A stretch of 64,000 nt of DNA, from assembly GCA_030278955.1 (NCBI GenBank), contig JAOANR010000014.1:36965453-37029452 (forward strand). The letters run 5' to 3'. The DNA comes from Hygrophila difformis (taxonomy: Eukaryota > Streptophyta > Magnoliopsida > Lamiales > Acanthaceae). Shown here piece after piece: positions 31,657 to 43,100 of this stretch. A model generated the notes under the pieces. It did not search any database. It was not told where the DNA came from and was given only the letters and a program-made list of their open reading frames with translations. A program made the position numbers and the translations under genes. Position 1 is the stretch's first letter, and the number at the start of each line of letters is the position of its first letter.

Positions 31657-33927
31657 ATGGCTTCTTTGGCGTCACTGAAGCAAAGTCAATTCAATGGACG
31701 TATCTCGAAGCTGTCATCTCCGGTTTCGTTCAAATCCCATTTCTTCTTCTGCACAGCTGCTCCTGAACCCGCTAATCCTGAATTAAATGAGGAGCCCGTC
31801 GTTTCCGCGATTCCGGATGGTGATTTTTCTTCGAAAAGTTCGGGAAGAGAAGCTGCGCCATTTCGTCGAGAAGGTAGGCGGAAGAGGGGGCCGGAGAAGA
31901 TCGAAGACATTATATGTAGGATGATGGCGAATCGAGCTTGGACGACTCGTCTGCAGAATTCGATTCGGAACTTGGTTCCGAGTTTCGATCATGAACTCGT
32001 TTACAATGTGCTGCACAGCGCTAGGAAGGCGGATCACGCGCTTCAGTTCTTTCGCTGGGTGGAAAGGTCGAACCTCATTCAGCATAATAAGGAGGCTCAT
32101 CACAAGATCATGGAGATTTTGGGGGAGAAATCTATGCTTAATCATGCTCGGTGCATTTTGTTTGATATGAAGGAGAAGGGTTTGGAGTGGGATGAGGATT
32201 CGTGGATTTTGATGATTGATAGCTACGGAAAGGCAGGGATAGTTCAGGAGAGTGTGAAATTGTTTAATAAAATGAAAGAACTGGGCGTTGAGCGGACTGT
32301 AAAGTCGTATGACGCTTTGTTTAAGGTTATTATGCGTCGGGGCAGGTATATGATGGCCAAGAGATATTTTAACAAGATGGTGAAGGAGGGCATTGAACCT
32401 ACTAGGCACACGTTCAACAATTTGATTTGGGGATTCTTTCTCTCAGGTAAAGTGGCGACTGCTAATAGGTTTTGGGAGGATATGAAAGCCCGGAACATTA
32501 TGCCTGATGTGGTTACCTACAATACAATGATCAATGGGTATAATCGGGTCAACAAAATTGAGGAGGCAGAGAAATATTTTGTAGAGATGAAGGGGAGGAA
32601 TATAGAGCCGACTGTTATTACTTACACAACCCTGATTAAAGGGTATGTATCGGCTGACAGGATTGATGACGCATTGAAGCTGGTGGATGAAATGAAGGGA
32701 TATGGGATTAAGCCGAATGCTATTACTTATTCCACGTTGCTGCCTGGGCTTTGTAAAGCTGAGAAGATGTCTGAAGCTCATAGTATACTAGAGGAGATGG
32801 TGGGGAAGTATATTGTGCCTAAGGATGAGTCGATTTTCATGACACTGCTTTTGAGCCAGTGCAAGGTGGGCAAGTTAGATGCTGCTTTGGATGTGATCAA
32901 GGCTATGGATCAGTTGAATGTTCCAACAGAGGCCGGACATTATGGTGTTGTAATTGAGAATTGCTGCGAGGCTGGCCAATATGATAAGGCTGTTGATTTG
33001 CTGGATAATCTCATTGAAAAGGATGTTATACTTAGGCCTCGGAGTACATTGCAGTTGGAGCCTAGCGCATATAATCCACTGATAGAGTATCTTTGCAGCA
33101 ATGGCCAGACTGCGAAGGCTGAAAACCTAATGCGGCAGTTGATGAAATTGGGTGTGCAGGATCCTCTTGCCTTGAATGCTCTGATTCGTGGGCATTCAAA
33201 AGAAGGTGCCCCAGAATCTGCTTCGGAAATTCTTCAAATTGTGCTTAGGAGAAAAGTTCTTTCAGAACAAAGTTCGTATGAGTCACTTATCCAGAGCTAC
33301 TTGGAAAGGAAGGAACCTGGTGATGCCAAAATTGTTTTCGATAGCATGATTGAGAATGGCCATCTTCCGGATTCCTCTCTGTATAGGACGTTAATGGAGC
33401 GCTTGTTTGAAGATGGACGAGTTCAGACTGCAAGCCGAGTGATGAAGACAATGTTGGAGAAGGGTGTAGTGGAGCACAAAGATCTGATTGCTAAGATAGT
33501 GGAAGCTCTGTTAATGAGGGGCCATGTTGAAGAATCCCTTGGACGAATTGAGCTGCTGATGCAGAATGGCATCGCCACTGATTTTGATGGTCTTATATCT
33601 GTTCTCTGCGAGAATGAGAAGACTACTGCTGCTTTGAAATTACTGGATCACGGTTTGCAGAGAGACTACGACATTAGTGCCTCAAGTTATGAAAAGGTGT
33701 TGGATGCTTTATTAGCTTCTGGGAAGACTCTTAATGCATATTCAATACTGTGCAAGATAATGGAGAAAGGAGGAGTCACCGATTGGAGTAGGTGCAAAGA
33801 CTTGATCAAAAGTCTCAACGACCAGGGGAACACTAAACAGGGAGATATTCTGTCCCGGATGATAGTAGGTAAGAACATTCAAGGTGATGGAAAGAAAGGG
33901 AAGAAAAAAGCTGCAATGGCAAATTGA
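31657..33927 (+). CDS. P-class pentatricopeptide repeat protein (At2g37230-like)
   Basis: This uninterrupted 756-residue frame encodes an organellar RNA-binding helical repeat protein. The first ~35 residues are Ser/Lys/Arg-rich without acidic residues (MASLASLKQSQFNGRISKLS), fitting a mitochondrial targeting signal. From about residue 175 there are 35-residue PPR units, for example DVVTYNTMINGYNRVNKIEE, TVITYTTLIKGYVSADRIDD and NAITYSTLLPGLCKAEKMSE. Later units to about residue 720 are more diverged. No DYW or E editing domain follows; the tail is Lys-rich (GDGKKGKKKAAMAN). From memory, the closest Arabidopsis gene is At2g37230 (757 residues), reported in the mitochondrial ribosome large subunit as an rPPR; that role is inference here. 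The promoter has site II and telo-box motifs. The gene is free of transposons. Confidence 0.93.
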   Translation: MASLASLKQSQFNGRISKLSSPVSFKSHFFFCTAAPEPANPELNEEPVVSAIPDGDFSSKSSGREAAPFRREGRRKRGPEKIEDIICRMMANRAWTTRLQNSIRNLVPSFDHELVYNVLHSARKADHALQFFRWVERSNLIQHNKEAHHKIMEILGEKSMLNHARCILFDMKEKGLEWDEDSWILMIDSYGKAGIVQESVKLFNKMKELGVERTVKSYDALFKVIMRRGRYMMAKRYFNKMVKEGIEPTRHTFNNLIWGFFLSGKVATANRFWEDMKARNIMPDVVTYNTMINGYNRVNKIEEAEKYFVEMKGRNIEPTVITYTTLIKGYVSADRIDDALKLVDEMKGYGIKPNAITYSTLLPGLCKAEKMSEAHSILEEMVGKYIVPKDESIFMTLLLSQCKVGKLDAALDVIKAMDQLNVPTEAGHYGVVIENCCEAGQYDKAVDLLDNLIEKDVILRPRSTLQLEPSAYNPLIEYLCSNGQTAKAENLMRQLMKLGVQDPLALNALIRGHSKEGAPESASEILQIVLRRKVLSEQSSYESLIQSYLERKEPGDAKIVFDSMIENGHLPDSSLYRTLMERLFEDGRVQTASRVMKTMLEKGVVEHKDLIAKIVEALLMRGHVEESLGRIELLMQNGIATDFDGLISVLCENEKTTAALKLLDHGLQRDYDISASSYEKVLDALLASGKTLNAYSILCKIMEKGGVTDWSRCKDLIKSLNDQGNTKQGDILSRMIVGKNIQGDGKKGKKKAAMAN

Positions 33928-34558
33928 ATGGAACAAATTATAACTCAAGGTGAGAGCTTAATTCTTAAAACCCGTGACTGTCTTTGAGATTCTCTTTTCA
34001 AATTGTTATTGCATTGCTCAGCACTGTGAGGGAAACTCTTGTAACTCATGTGTTTGACTAATTAGATCATAGTGCAGTGTTCTTTTTCATCGACATGTTT
34101 TACTAATAATAGATGCATTGCTGTAAAACCATGGATGCTGGTTTTCTTGCCGGAAATTTTGCTGGGATGAAATTGGAATGCTTTTCTAGTTTGTACCTTT
34201 TTCAATTAGTATTTTGAGTGAGGTTCTCTCTGTTATCTATCTGTCATATTGTATTTTTGCTATCTTCTGGGAGATATTTTTCTCAATGAAGTTATGGGCA
34301 CGGGGCACCCATTGAAGAATCTGGCGAACATTTTTATCCTTTTAAAAATGGAAGATTGGAGAAGGAGCAAAACAAAACAAAGCCCAAAAGCCCAACATAT
34401 CAGGAATCTTACTGTCGAAGTGTTGTGCAAGAATCCAAACACGGGCTTATCTATCTATCTATAAAGCTCAAGACTCTCCTCAAAAACAGGAAACTGAGGA
34501 CTCTCTCCAAAAGCTCCATAAGGGAAGTTTCAAATATCTTATCTTTACTGAGGCAACA
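33928..34558. other. Intergenic: PPR 3' region and upstream region of the next gene
   Basis: The first ~300 bp are T-rich and plausibly the PPR 3' untranslated region. Two inverted site II motifs (AAGCCCA) lie at about 34379-34395, roughly 170 bp before the next start codon. Confidence 0.5.
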
Positions 34559-36270
34559 ATGGCTGCTTGTATCTATTTCTTCTCCCCAACTCCACAGACA
34601 TTACCCCACCACCATTCTTCATCCTTCTCCACCGTATCTGCTCTCTTCACTCCCCTTTCTTACAAATCTCTGCCAAAGCTCAACCTGCTCTATTCCCCCA
34701 ACAATTTCGTGCCACTCACTTCCAGGTTTTACCGAAATTGTATAGTCTCAGCTGAATTAGGAGCAGAGGAGGAAGATGAAGGGGAAGTGGAAGGAGTGGA
34801 TTCATCCGGGGATGAGGAGCCGAATTTTCCAGCTGAATTGAAAGTTTTTGTTGGAAATTTGCCTTTTAGCGTTGACAGTGCTGCACTTGCTGAATTATTC
34901 GGAAAAGCTGGAAATGTCGAAATGGTTGAGGTATATATGTGTTATATATATATATATATATATATATTGAATCTTCTCCCACATCGATTGATGTCTTTTA
35001 GTGAGGCAGATATATTGTTATCCTATTTTTTTAATTGAAAATGCATCTATTAGGAAACTGCTTAGATTTGTTAGGTTGTTGAGTGTTGAAACTTTGCAGG
35101 TTATATATGACAAATTCTCGGGAAGAAGTAGGGGTTTCGGTTTTGTGACTATGCCTATGCCTGAGGAAGCAGAAGCTGCAGTTCAACAATTCAATGGATA
35201 TGTAAGCTTCCATCACTATCATGGATACATAGCTTTTCATTCCCCTGTTATATGCATAATGTTCCTGAGATTATGATTCTTTTGTAGGAACTTTCGGGCC
35301 GAGCATTGAGAGTAAATTCTGGACCGCCGCCTGCTAAGTCCTCATTCCAAGGAGGCAGGGGAAGGGACCGAGGAAGCTTTGATAGTGTCAACAGACTATA
35401 TGTTGGTAATTTGGCTTGGGGCGTAGACAACCTTGCGCTTGAAACCTTATTTAGTGAGCAAGGAAAGGTTAAGGAAGCCAGTGTGGTATACGATAAAGAA
35501 AGTGGTCGATCAAGGGGATTTGGGTTTGTAACCTACAGTTCACCTGAAGAGGTCAACAATGCAATTGAAGTATTGGATGGCATTGTAAGTGTCCTTTCAT
35601 AGAATGATTCTAATGGCGTTATTATTGTGTTGCGTCTCTCGACAGTGTTCATGTGCTCATTTATTTCCGATGGCGTGAGGTTTTTAATATCTGATTTCTT
35701 ATACATAGAGTTTACATCTTTTCTCGATTAAACATTGTTTTGGCTATTAAAGTAGGTACAACTTCTTGGATCTTTATCCTCTACTTATTTCTGGTGCATT
35801 ATTGGTCAAGCAAGTACTCCCTCTGTCCCATTTAACTTGTCTTGTTTGATTTCTGCACACAATCCAATGCACTTTTTTAATCGTTAATATCTCAAAATAT
35901 GTACAATGAAAAATTGTGTAAAATATATATTTAAAAACTACGTGATCATACGATTCTAACAAGACCCAACTCGACTATTTTTTTTCAAATATATACATAT
36001 AATATAATTGAGTCAAAGTCGAACAATGAACAGTGTCAAAAAGTCAAACAAGACACGTTAGGCGGGACGGAGGGAGTATAAATTTGACATATATTGTCGT
36101 AAATATATTGATGGCAAACTTATCAGTAAATTCTCAGTGCTATCGATTGTGAATTGCATCTTATTTACAACTAGCTGTCTGTCTCATTGCACAAAACTTT
36201 ATTTTGGCAGGACCTTAATGGCAGAGCTATTCGAGTTAGTCTTGCTGAGGCCCGTCCAATGCGCCAATAA
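34559..36270 (+). CDS. CP29B: Chloroplast ribonucleoprotein, CP29 type (two RRMs), four exons
   Basis: Exons 34559-34930, 35100-35201, 35288-35584 and 36211-36270 join in frame to 276 residues; all introns are GT-AG and phase 0. The first ~60 residues are Ser/Thr/Pro-rich without acids, a chloroplast transit peptide. An acidic stretch follows (GAEEEDEGEVEGVDSSGDEE). RRM1 has RNP2 VFVGNL (96-101) and RNP1 RGFGFVTM (135-142); RRM2 has LYVGNL (195-200) and RGFGFVTY (234-241). The linker is short and Gly/Arg-containing. cpRNPs bind and stabilise chloroplast mRNAs and affect editing. RRM2 (NLAWGVDNLALETLFSEQGK) is close to Arabidopsis CP29B (At2g37220) as I recall it; CP29A is the alternative. Intron 3 is enlarged by a MITE. 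The last exon encodes only 19 residues. Confidence 0.92.
35817..36076. mobile_element. Stowaway-type MITE, copy 3, in intron 3 of the cpRNP gene
   Basis: 260 bp, ends CTCCCTCTGTCCC and GGGACGGAGGGAG, flanked by TA. It accounts for over 40% of the 626-nt intron and lies about 135 bp before the 3' splice site. Confidence 0.9.
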
Positions 36271-39200
36271 TGACAAACGATTCAAGGTCCTCCTACCTAA
36301 TACACAGCATTCAGGGTATACTTGTAACTTAGTCGTGGTTTTAAACTTTTACATCCACATTGATTGTGATGAAATCAGGAACTATTCTTGGGGATTATAA
36401 GCTGCAACAGATTGAAGCTAAGGTAAGTGTTGCTATTCTTCAGCCCAATAACTTGTTGCTTGTGTGGTAAAGTCTTGATAGATTTTACCTATCGAACAAC
36501 CCATACGGATACTGATGTGTATGCAGCGGATCAAAATAAATACTACAGTTTCACTTGGGGATAGGTTTGCTTGATTCAAATTAATGCAAAATCAGCTCAG
36601 TGTGTACAAAGTAAATTAATATAAGCCCTGAAGGTTCTCACCCTGCAGTTGGGGCCTCTCATTGAATGCATATGCAAATTCATGACATTTTGATATGTAT
36701 TTCGGACTTCTTGAGGACGAAAAATGTAGGTAAAACATTTGAAAACGCATTGCTGGGAATGATTCTAGGCGGGACAGCTGCCTCGTCTAGAGCTGAGTTT
36801 CCAACACTCGGTTGCCATATTTGTTCACAGTTTTGGCTGCTTGAAGCCTCTCCAATCTGTCTCCATCTAGCAGTGAAGGCTGGCGCTTGGTTTTAGTCGC
36901 GCCCTTGAGCGCTGGTTCCCTGCACACTATTAGTTTCCATATTCTGTTTCTTTGTCTCTATTATTTTGGGACTATTTATCACATTCAAGTCCTATGTTCT
37001 ACATATGCATCCTGCTCCTTAAAATGATGCTCTCACTAAATACTCACTCTGATGAACAGGTTGCCAAATTCCCAAGTTTTGTTTGGAAAATTGTTTCTCA
37101 TCACGCACACTGAGAAGAGAGAGGCACTGACCGAGTTATGGCTGCAACTTCTCCTCATCCCTTTGATAAAATGTGTGTGGGATTCATCTTGCCTGATAGT
37201 AGGATGTCATCTCGAAAATGGAATGAATGATTGGAGATGCTCCAGAACTACTACATTTCTTTGGAACACCATGATGATTTTAGGCTATATCAAATTAGGG
37301 AATAATGCCTGATCAGAAAGAGGTGAGCAGGACATGACGGCTATGATTACACGGTTCTGTCATGCTTCTCGGCTTGATGATGGACCTTTATGAATGTTCA
37401 AGGAAGCATAAAGAAGCACATGGATTACACACTAGCCTGGCCTAGGCCCTTCAACCCAACAAAAGCCTCTTTCTAAGACGTCGGGGACACAACAAGGTAT
37501 TAGTTGTCGATGCCTCATTACAACACTGGACACATCGATCCATTCCAACCCCTTTTCTAAACCGAATCATGGTAAATTTTCACTAGGTTGTATCCAAATC
37601 TTACACAAGGGTCCTGTCCTGCTGTTCCATCTCCTCCATCATCATAGTGTCGATGAATAATTTCGCCAGACAACCACCAGACGAAAGTACTTCCATCTTT
37701 CGTCTTCTGGGGACATATTGATGAAAATCTCTCTGGCACATTCGGCCCTCTATGCTGGCTTTTCATGTTCTTGAAAGTGGCACTACATTCACTACTTTAA
37801 ACCTATGCGCGCTTCGCCTAACAACACGACACATGTAGATCTATCCATCCATCCTTCCATGCCCTGATTGAAGCTGTACTTAGCCTTGATTGACACCTCC
37901 ATTGTCTTCCTAGTGAGAAGCCACTCATACCAGAATCACCACTCACTATTTCTCTCCAACACTGCCATTCTTACAGCAGTGTCCTAAAAAACCAACACAG
38001 GCTAAACAATACTACACATGTAGTTTAGAAGCTTTTTTGGCACATTACATTCCAGTCTCCCACAAGGCAAAGTAAACTCAAAAAAAAAAAAATAGTAACA
38101 AAAACAATTGGAAACAGGTGGTTGATTAAACAATGATCATTGGAAATAGGTGGTGTCTGTGGTTAAATTAAACTGGTTTAGTTATTCAAAAACTTGCGCA
38201 GGTGGTCTTAATCAAAGTTCATTCCTTCAAAAAGACACCAACCAAAAGAAGCATGGCTTTAATCATTACAAAAGCTCCTCTTCTTCTGACTTAAAACCCA
38301 CAGAAAAGTGAGAATGAAAATCAAAATTAAAGCTTCATGGTGAATCCATGGAGGGTTTGAATTTATTTATTTGTTAGTAGAGTTTAACAGAAAAAATATA
38401 CTAGTACTAGTACTAGTTCTAGCTACTAGTGAACTTTTGACCTGCAGCAAATGAAAGGCCAAGTAACATGCTTTGTCTCATCAACATCATATATAGGTGA
38501 AAAAAGAAATTAAACTTTCAATCATTATTAATCCACACCAAACCCTTGCTTTAGGACCAGAAAGAGTTTTTCATTACATTCAACTATAATTAATAAACTC
38601 CCTTTATGTTGCTTTATTATTGCATTCTAATTTTCCCCTTAGCTTTTCCAGTGTTCAATCCTTTAATTGGTTTAACCAAGCCACACACACCCTGCATTAA
38701 TGTTCTTGCAAGAATTATAGAAATGTGAGTGATTAAAATTACATGGAAACGACAATGGGAGAAAGTGGGCAGACATAAATTCCTTGTAAAAGCCAGACAA
38801 AGATGAGCTAACTGGAAAACACACAAAGTGGGACCCAGTGTCTAGTCAGACACCTCCATCTCCATGGCTCCATCTCCACCTATGACTATATGATCTATCT
38901 TCTATCTCCATTGAAATTTAAAACCCAAAACCATTTCTTTCCCAAGTGTTTAAATTTATTTTTCTTCTTACTGACAGACAATGTTTCTTCCATATATTTC
39001 TTGTTTTCATTATTTTTATATAATACATATTGTAGTATTATGTATGGTTTCTCACGAAACTTATTACAAAAGTATGAATGGTGTTTTTCAGTGTTTTTTT
39101 GTCGTGCTTAGAATTAGAGCTATCTTTCGGTGGGGAGGTGAAGGAAGCGTTGGGGACATGGTCGGCACGGTTGGCCCCACTTTTGACTTTTTGATACTTG

Positions 39201-39786
39201 TCCGGATTGACGTGTGTTTAATTACTCTATATTCTTTTGTTAGAAAAAAGAAAAAATAAAAAAGAAACAACTTGTATGTTAGATGTTAGTATTGTACGTA
39301 GAAGAAAACAAATTAAAATTTGAAAGGAAAAGGCAAATGAAAGGGGAAAAAAAGACGTGAAGGAAATTTCATTTTAATTTCACTTTCAACCCTTTTGCAA
39401 ATTTCTAGGAATTGAAGAAATATTCAATCATAGGAAGAAGCTCTTTAATTTGAAACTTTGATGAGTTCCCTCTTTTCTTTGGACTTTTTGTAACGAAATA
39501 ATTATGGGCTTTCAAGCTTTTTCCACCCACTTTAATTTTATGTAATGTAAAAATTAAGGTGTGGTCAATTGCACCAATCGGCGTGCATTACTATTCATTC
39601 TTGCTTCATTTTTTAGACTTTTGTAATTTTTCAATATTTTTTTACGGTCGATGGACACTTTGTATTTATTTTTTTAACAATACTTTGTGATCAGCATAGT
39701 AGTTAATTGATAAAGGAAGTGTTATGTGGCGGCAGCTACAAGTTTCTATATGTATATAAAAAGAAATTAATTAAGAATATAAATTA
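36271..39786. other. Intergenic region without recognisable gene
   Basis: After the cpRNP stop there is probable 3' untranslated sequence. Splice-like pieces (caggaactattc and aaggtaagt near 36380-36425) could mark an alternative 3' exon. Open frames at 36666-36896, 37052-37312 and 37557-37766 (minus) show no motif I recognise. A short ACTAGT-rich repeat is at about 38399-38430. No tRNA or known miRNA was recognised. Confidence 0.5.
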
Positions 39787-39791
39787 GGAAT

Positions 39792-40063
39792 TGTTGTATA
39801 AAATTAATTATGTAGTAGTATATGAGTATATGTAAAAGAATAGATATTATACTATTAAGAATTATTGTAAGAACAGAGAAATTGAAAATGAACGAGTGAT
39901 GAAGATGTGTGTGAAAAATGATGCAGAACCGAGAGTTGGAGGAAGAAAGTTTCTATCTGATCACAAATTATAATTCACATACCCTTTATATAGGCAATTG
40001 TGACTTATTAAAATCAATTAAAGATGGTAGTTAGCACGTGCCGCCAACTACCATTCCATAACA
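39792..40063 (-). repeat. Copia-1 3' LTR
   Basis: TGTTGTATAAAATT...CCATAACA. On the minus strand it carries a G-box CACGTG near 40036 and a strong TATA box (CCTATATAAAGG) near 39985. Confidence 0.95.
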
Positions 40064-40073
40064 CTCCCCCTTG
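40064..40073 (-). other. Copia-1 polypurine tract
   Basis: Minus-strand AAGGGGGAG directly before the 3' LTR. Confidence 0.85.
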
Positions 40074-40195
40074 ATGCTTTAAAGAATATGCCTCGTTAAA
40101 ACCTTACTAGGAAAAAACCCTATGGGAAAAAAAAATCCCAGTGAAGGAAAAAGAGTACATTATTCTTGTATTTGATTCTCCCCCTGATCAAAGCA

Positions 40196-43100
40196 TCAGT
40201 TGAGATTCTTTAGTTGGCGCATCCCGATATTTTTCACCAACTTTTCGAATGTTACTGTTGGTAGTGCCTTGGTAAACAAATCTGCAAGATTATCAGCTGA
40301 ACGAATTTGTTGTACATCTATTTCACCATTTTTCTGTAAATCATGAGTGAAGAAAAATTTTGGTGAAATGTGTTTTGTTCTATCTCCTTTAATATACCCT
40401 CCCTTCAATTGCGCTATACAAGCTGTATTATCTTCATATAAAATTGTTGGGGGTATCTTTTCTTCAGTAGCTATGCCACAATTTTTCAATATATGGTGCA
40501 TCAAATATCGCAACCATACACACTCTCGACTGGCTTCATGAATTGCTAAAATTTCAGCATGATTTGAGGAAGTAGCAGTCAATGTCTGCTTCATTGATCT
40601 CCATGAAATTGCAGTACCGCCACATGTAAAAACATAGCCAGTTTGAGATTTGGCTTTATGTGGATCTGACAAATATCCAGCATCAGCAAAGCCGACTATT
40701 TCATGTCGAGAATTATTTGGGTAAAATAACCCAAGATCAATAGTTCCTTGGAGGTAACGAAATATATGTTTAATTCCATTCCAATGTCGTCTTGTAGGAG
40801 ATGAACTAAATCTCGCTAATAAATTTACTGCAAATGATATATCTGGTCTAGTGCAGTTTGCGAGATACATTAAAGCACCTATGGCACTTAAATATGGGAC
40901 CTCTGGTCCAAGAATTTGTTCACCTTCTTCTTGTGGTCTGAACGGATCCTTTTTTATATCAAGTGACCTTACGACCATTGGAGTACTCAATGGATGTGCT
41001 TTATCCATATAAAATCGTTTTAATACTCTCTGAGTATAAGCTGTTTGATGGACAAATGTTCCATTATTTAAATATTCAATTTGCAAACCAAGGCATGATT
41101 TGGTTTTACCAAAATCTTTGATTTCAAACTCCATTTTCAAGTATTCAACAGCCTTTTGGAGCTCCTCTGGAGTTCCAATCAAGTTGAGATCATCAACATA
41201 AACTGCAATGATTACAAACCCTTGTCCATTTTTCTTAATGAAAATACATGGACAGATCGGGTCGTTTGTATAACCCTCTTGTACCAATGACTCACTGAGT
41301 CGGTTATACCACATTCGCCCGGATTGTTTCAATCCATATAAGGATTTTTGTAATTTGATGGAATACATATGTTTAGGATTTGATTCATATGTCTCTGACA
41401 TCTTTAATCCATATGGGATCTTCATATAGATATCTGTATCTAAATTTCCATATAGATACGCAGTAATAACATCCATCAATCTCATTTCAAGATTTTGATG
41501 TACTGCTAAACTGATAAGATATCTAAATGTTATTCCATCCATTACGGGGGAATATGTTTCATCATAATCAAATCCGGGTCTCTGTGAAAACCCTTGGGCG
41601 ACTAATCTCGCTTTGTATCTGACAATTTCATTTTTGTCATTTCTTTTTCTTACAAAAACCCATTTGTATCCGACTGGCTTTATATTTTCTGGTGTTTTGA
41701 CAATCGGTCCAAACACATTTCGTCTAGCCAGGGAATCCAATTCAGATTGGATTGCATCTTTCCATTTTGGCCAATCTTTTCTTTTCCGACATTCATCAAC
41801 CGAATTTGGTTCATGATCCTCGTCATCATTTATGATGTCAAGTGCTATGTGGTACGAGAATACATTATCTATGATAATTGCATCTCGATTCCAAACATTT
41901 CTACTTGTGACGAAATTGATTGATATTTCATTATTTTCAAGTTCATTCTCCTCTGGAGCTGCAAGTTCCTGCTCATCTGGAGCTACTTGCTCTTCAAGAG
42001 CTTCTTTTTCCTCTGGAATATTTTCTGTAATTTTGTCACTTTCAATGATTTGTGATCCTCTTTTCTTTCGAGGATTTTTATCTTTTGAACCTGGTGGTCT
42101 ACCACGCTTCAAGCGTGCAGTAGATTCATCTTTGGCACTTGTAATTGGTCCCTCTGGGACATTAATTTTGATTGGAACATTTGCTGCCGGTATAAGAGAT
42201 TTTGTTACTCTTTTAGGGTCGCATAATGCGTCCGGCAATTGATTTGCAATATTCTGCAAATGTACAATTCTTTGTACTTCTAGTTCACAATCATTTGTAC
42301 GAGGATCAAAGAAATCTAGCGGTGTTTTCCAGTTGATTTCTTTTTCTTTCTTTGGTTGATTTCTGTCTCCCCCTAATGTCGGGAAATGAGATTCATCAAA
42401 ATGACAATCTTTGAATTTCGCAGTAAATAAATCACCAGTTAATGGTTCAAGATATCGAATAATCGATGGTGATTCATACCCGACATATATTCCCAATCTA
42501 CGTTGGGGACCCATCTTTGTGCGCTGAGGTGGTGCAATCGGGACATACACAACGCAACCAAATATTCTGAGATGGGATATATTGGGTTCATGCCCAAATG
42601 TTAATTGTATAGGGGAGTATTCATGATAATGTGTCGGCCTTAACCGCACCAATTTTGCTGCATGTAATATTGCATGCCCCCAAGCTGTCAATGGCAATCC
42701 AGATCTCATTAATAATGGTCTGGCAATTAATTGTAAACGCTTTATAAGCGATTCAGCAAGTCCATTCTGTGTATGGACATGAGCAACAGGATGCTCAACT
42801 GTTATGCCAATTGACATGCAGTATTCATCAAACCTCTGGGATGAATATTCACCAGCATTATCCAATCGGATATTTTTTATTGTATAATCAGGGAACTGTG
42901 CTCGTAATTTAATAATTTGAGCAAGTAATTTTGCAAACGCATGGTTGCGAGATGATAATAATGATACATTGGACCATCGTGTTGATGCATCAATTAGCAC
43001 CATAAAATATTTAAATGGTCCACATGGTGGATCTATAGGTCCACATATATCACCCTGAATTCTTTCAAGAAAACTAGGGCTTTCAGTTCCCACTTTCGTT

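Noticed and set aside
31686..33948. Minus-strand frames across the PPR gene
   Set aside because: Shadows of the long plus-strand frame, which alone has PPR motifs.
37557..37766. 69-codon minus-strand frame with WWLSGEIIHRHYDDGG
   Set aside because: No recognised family, no neighbouring exon signals that extend it; could be chance.
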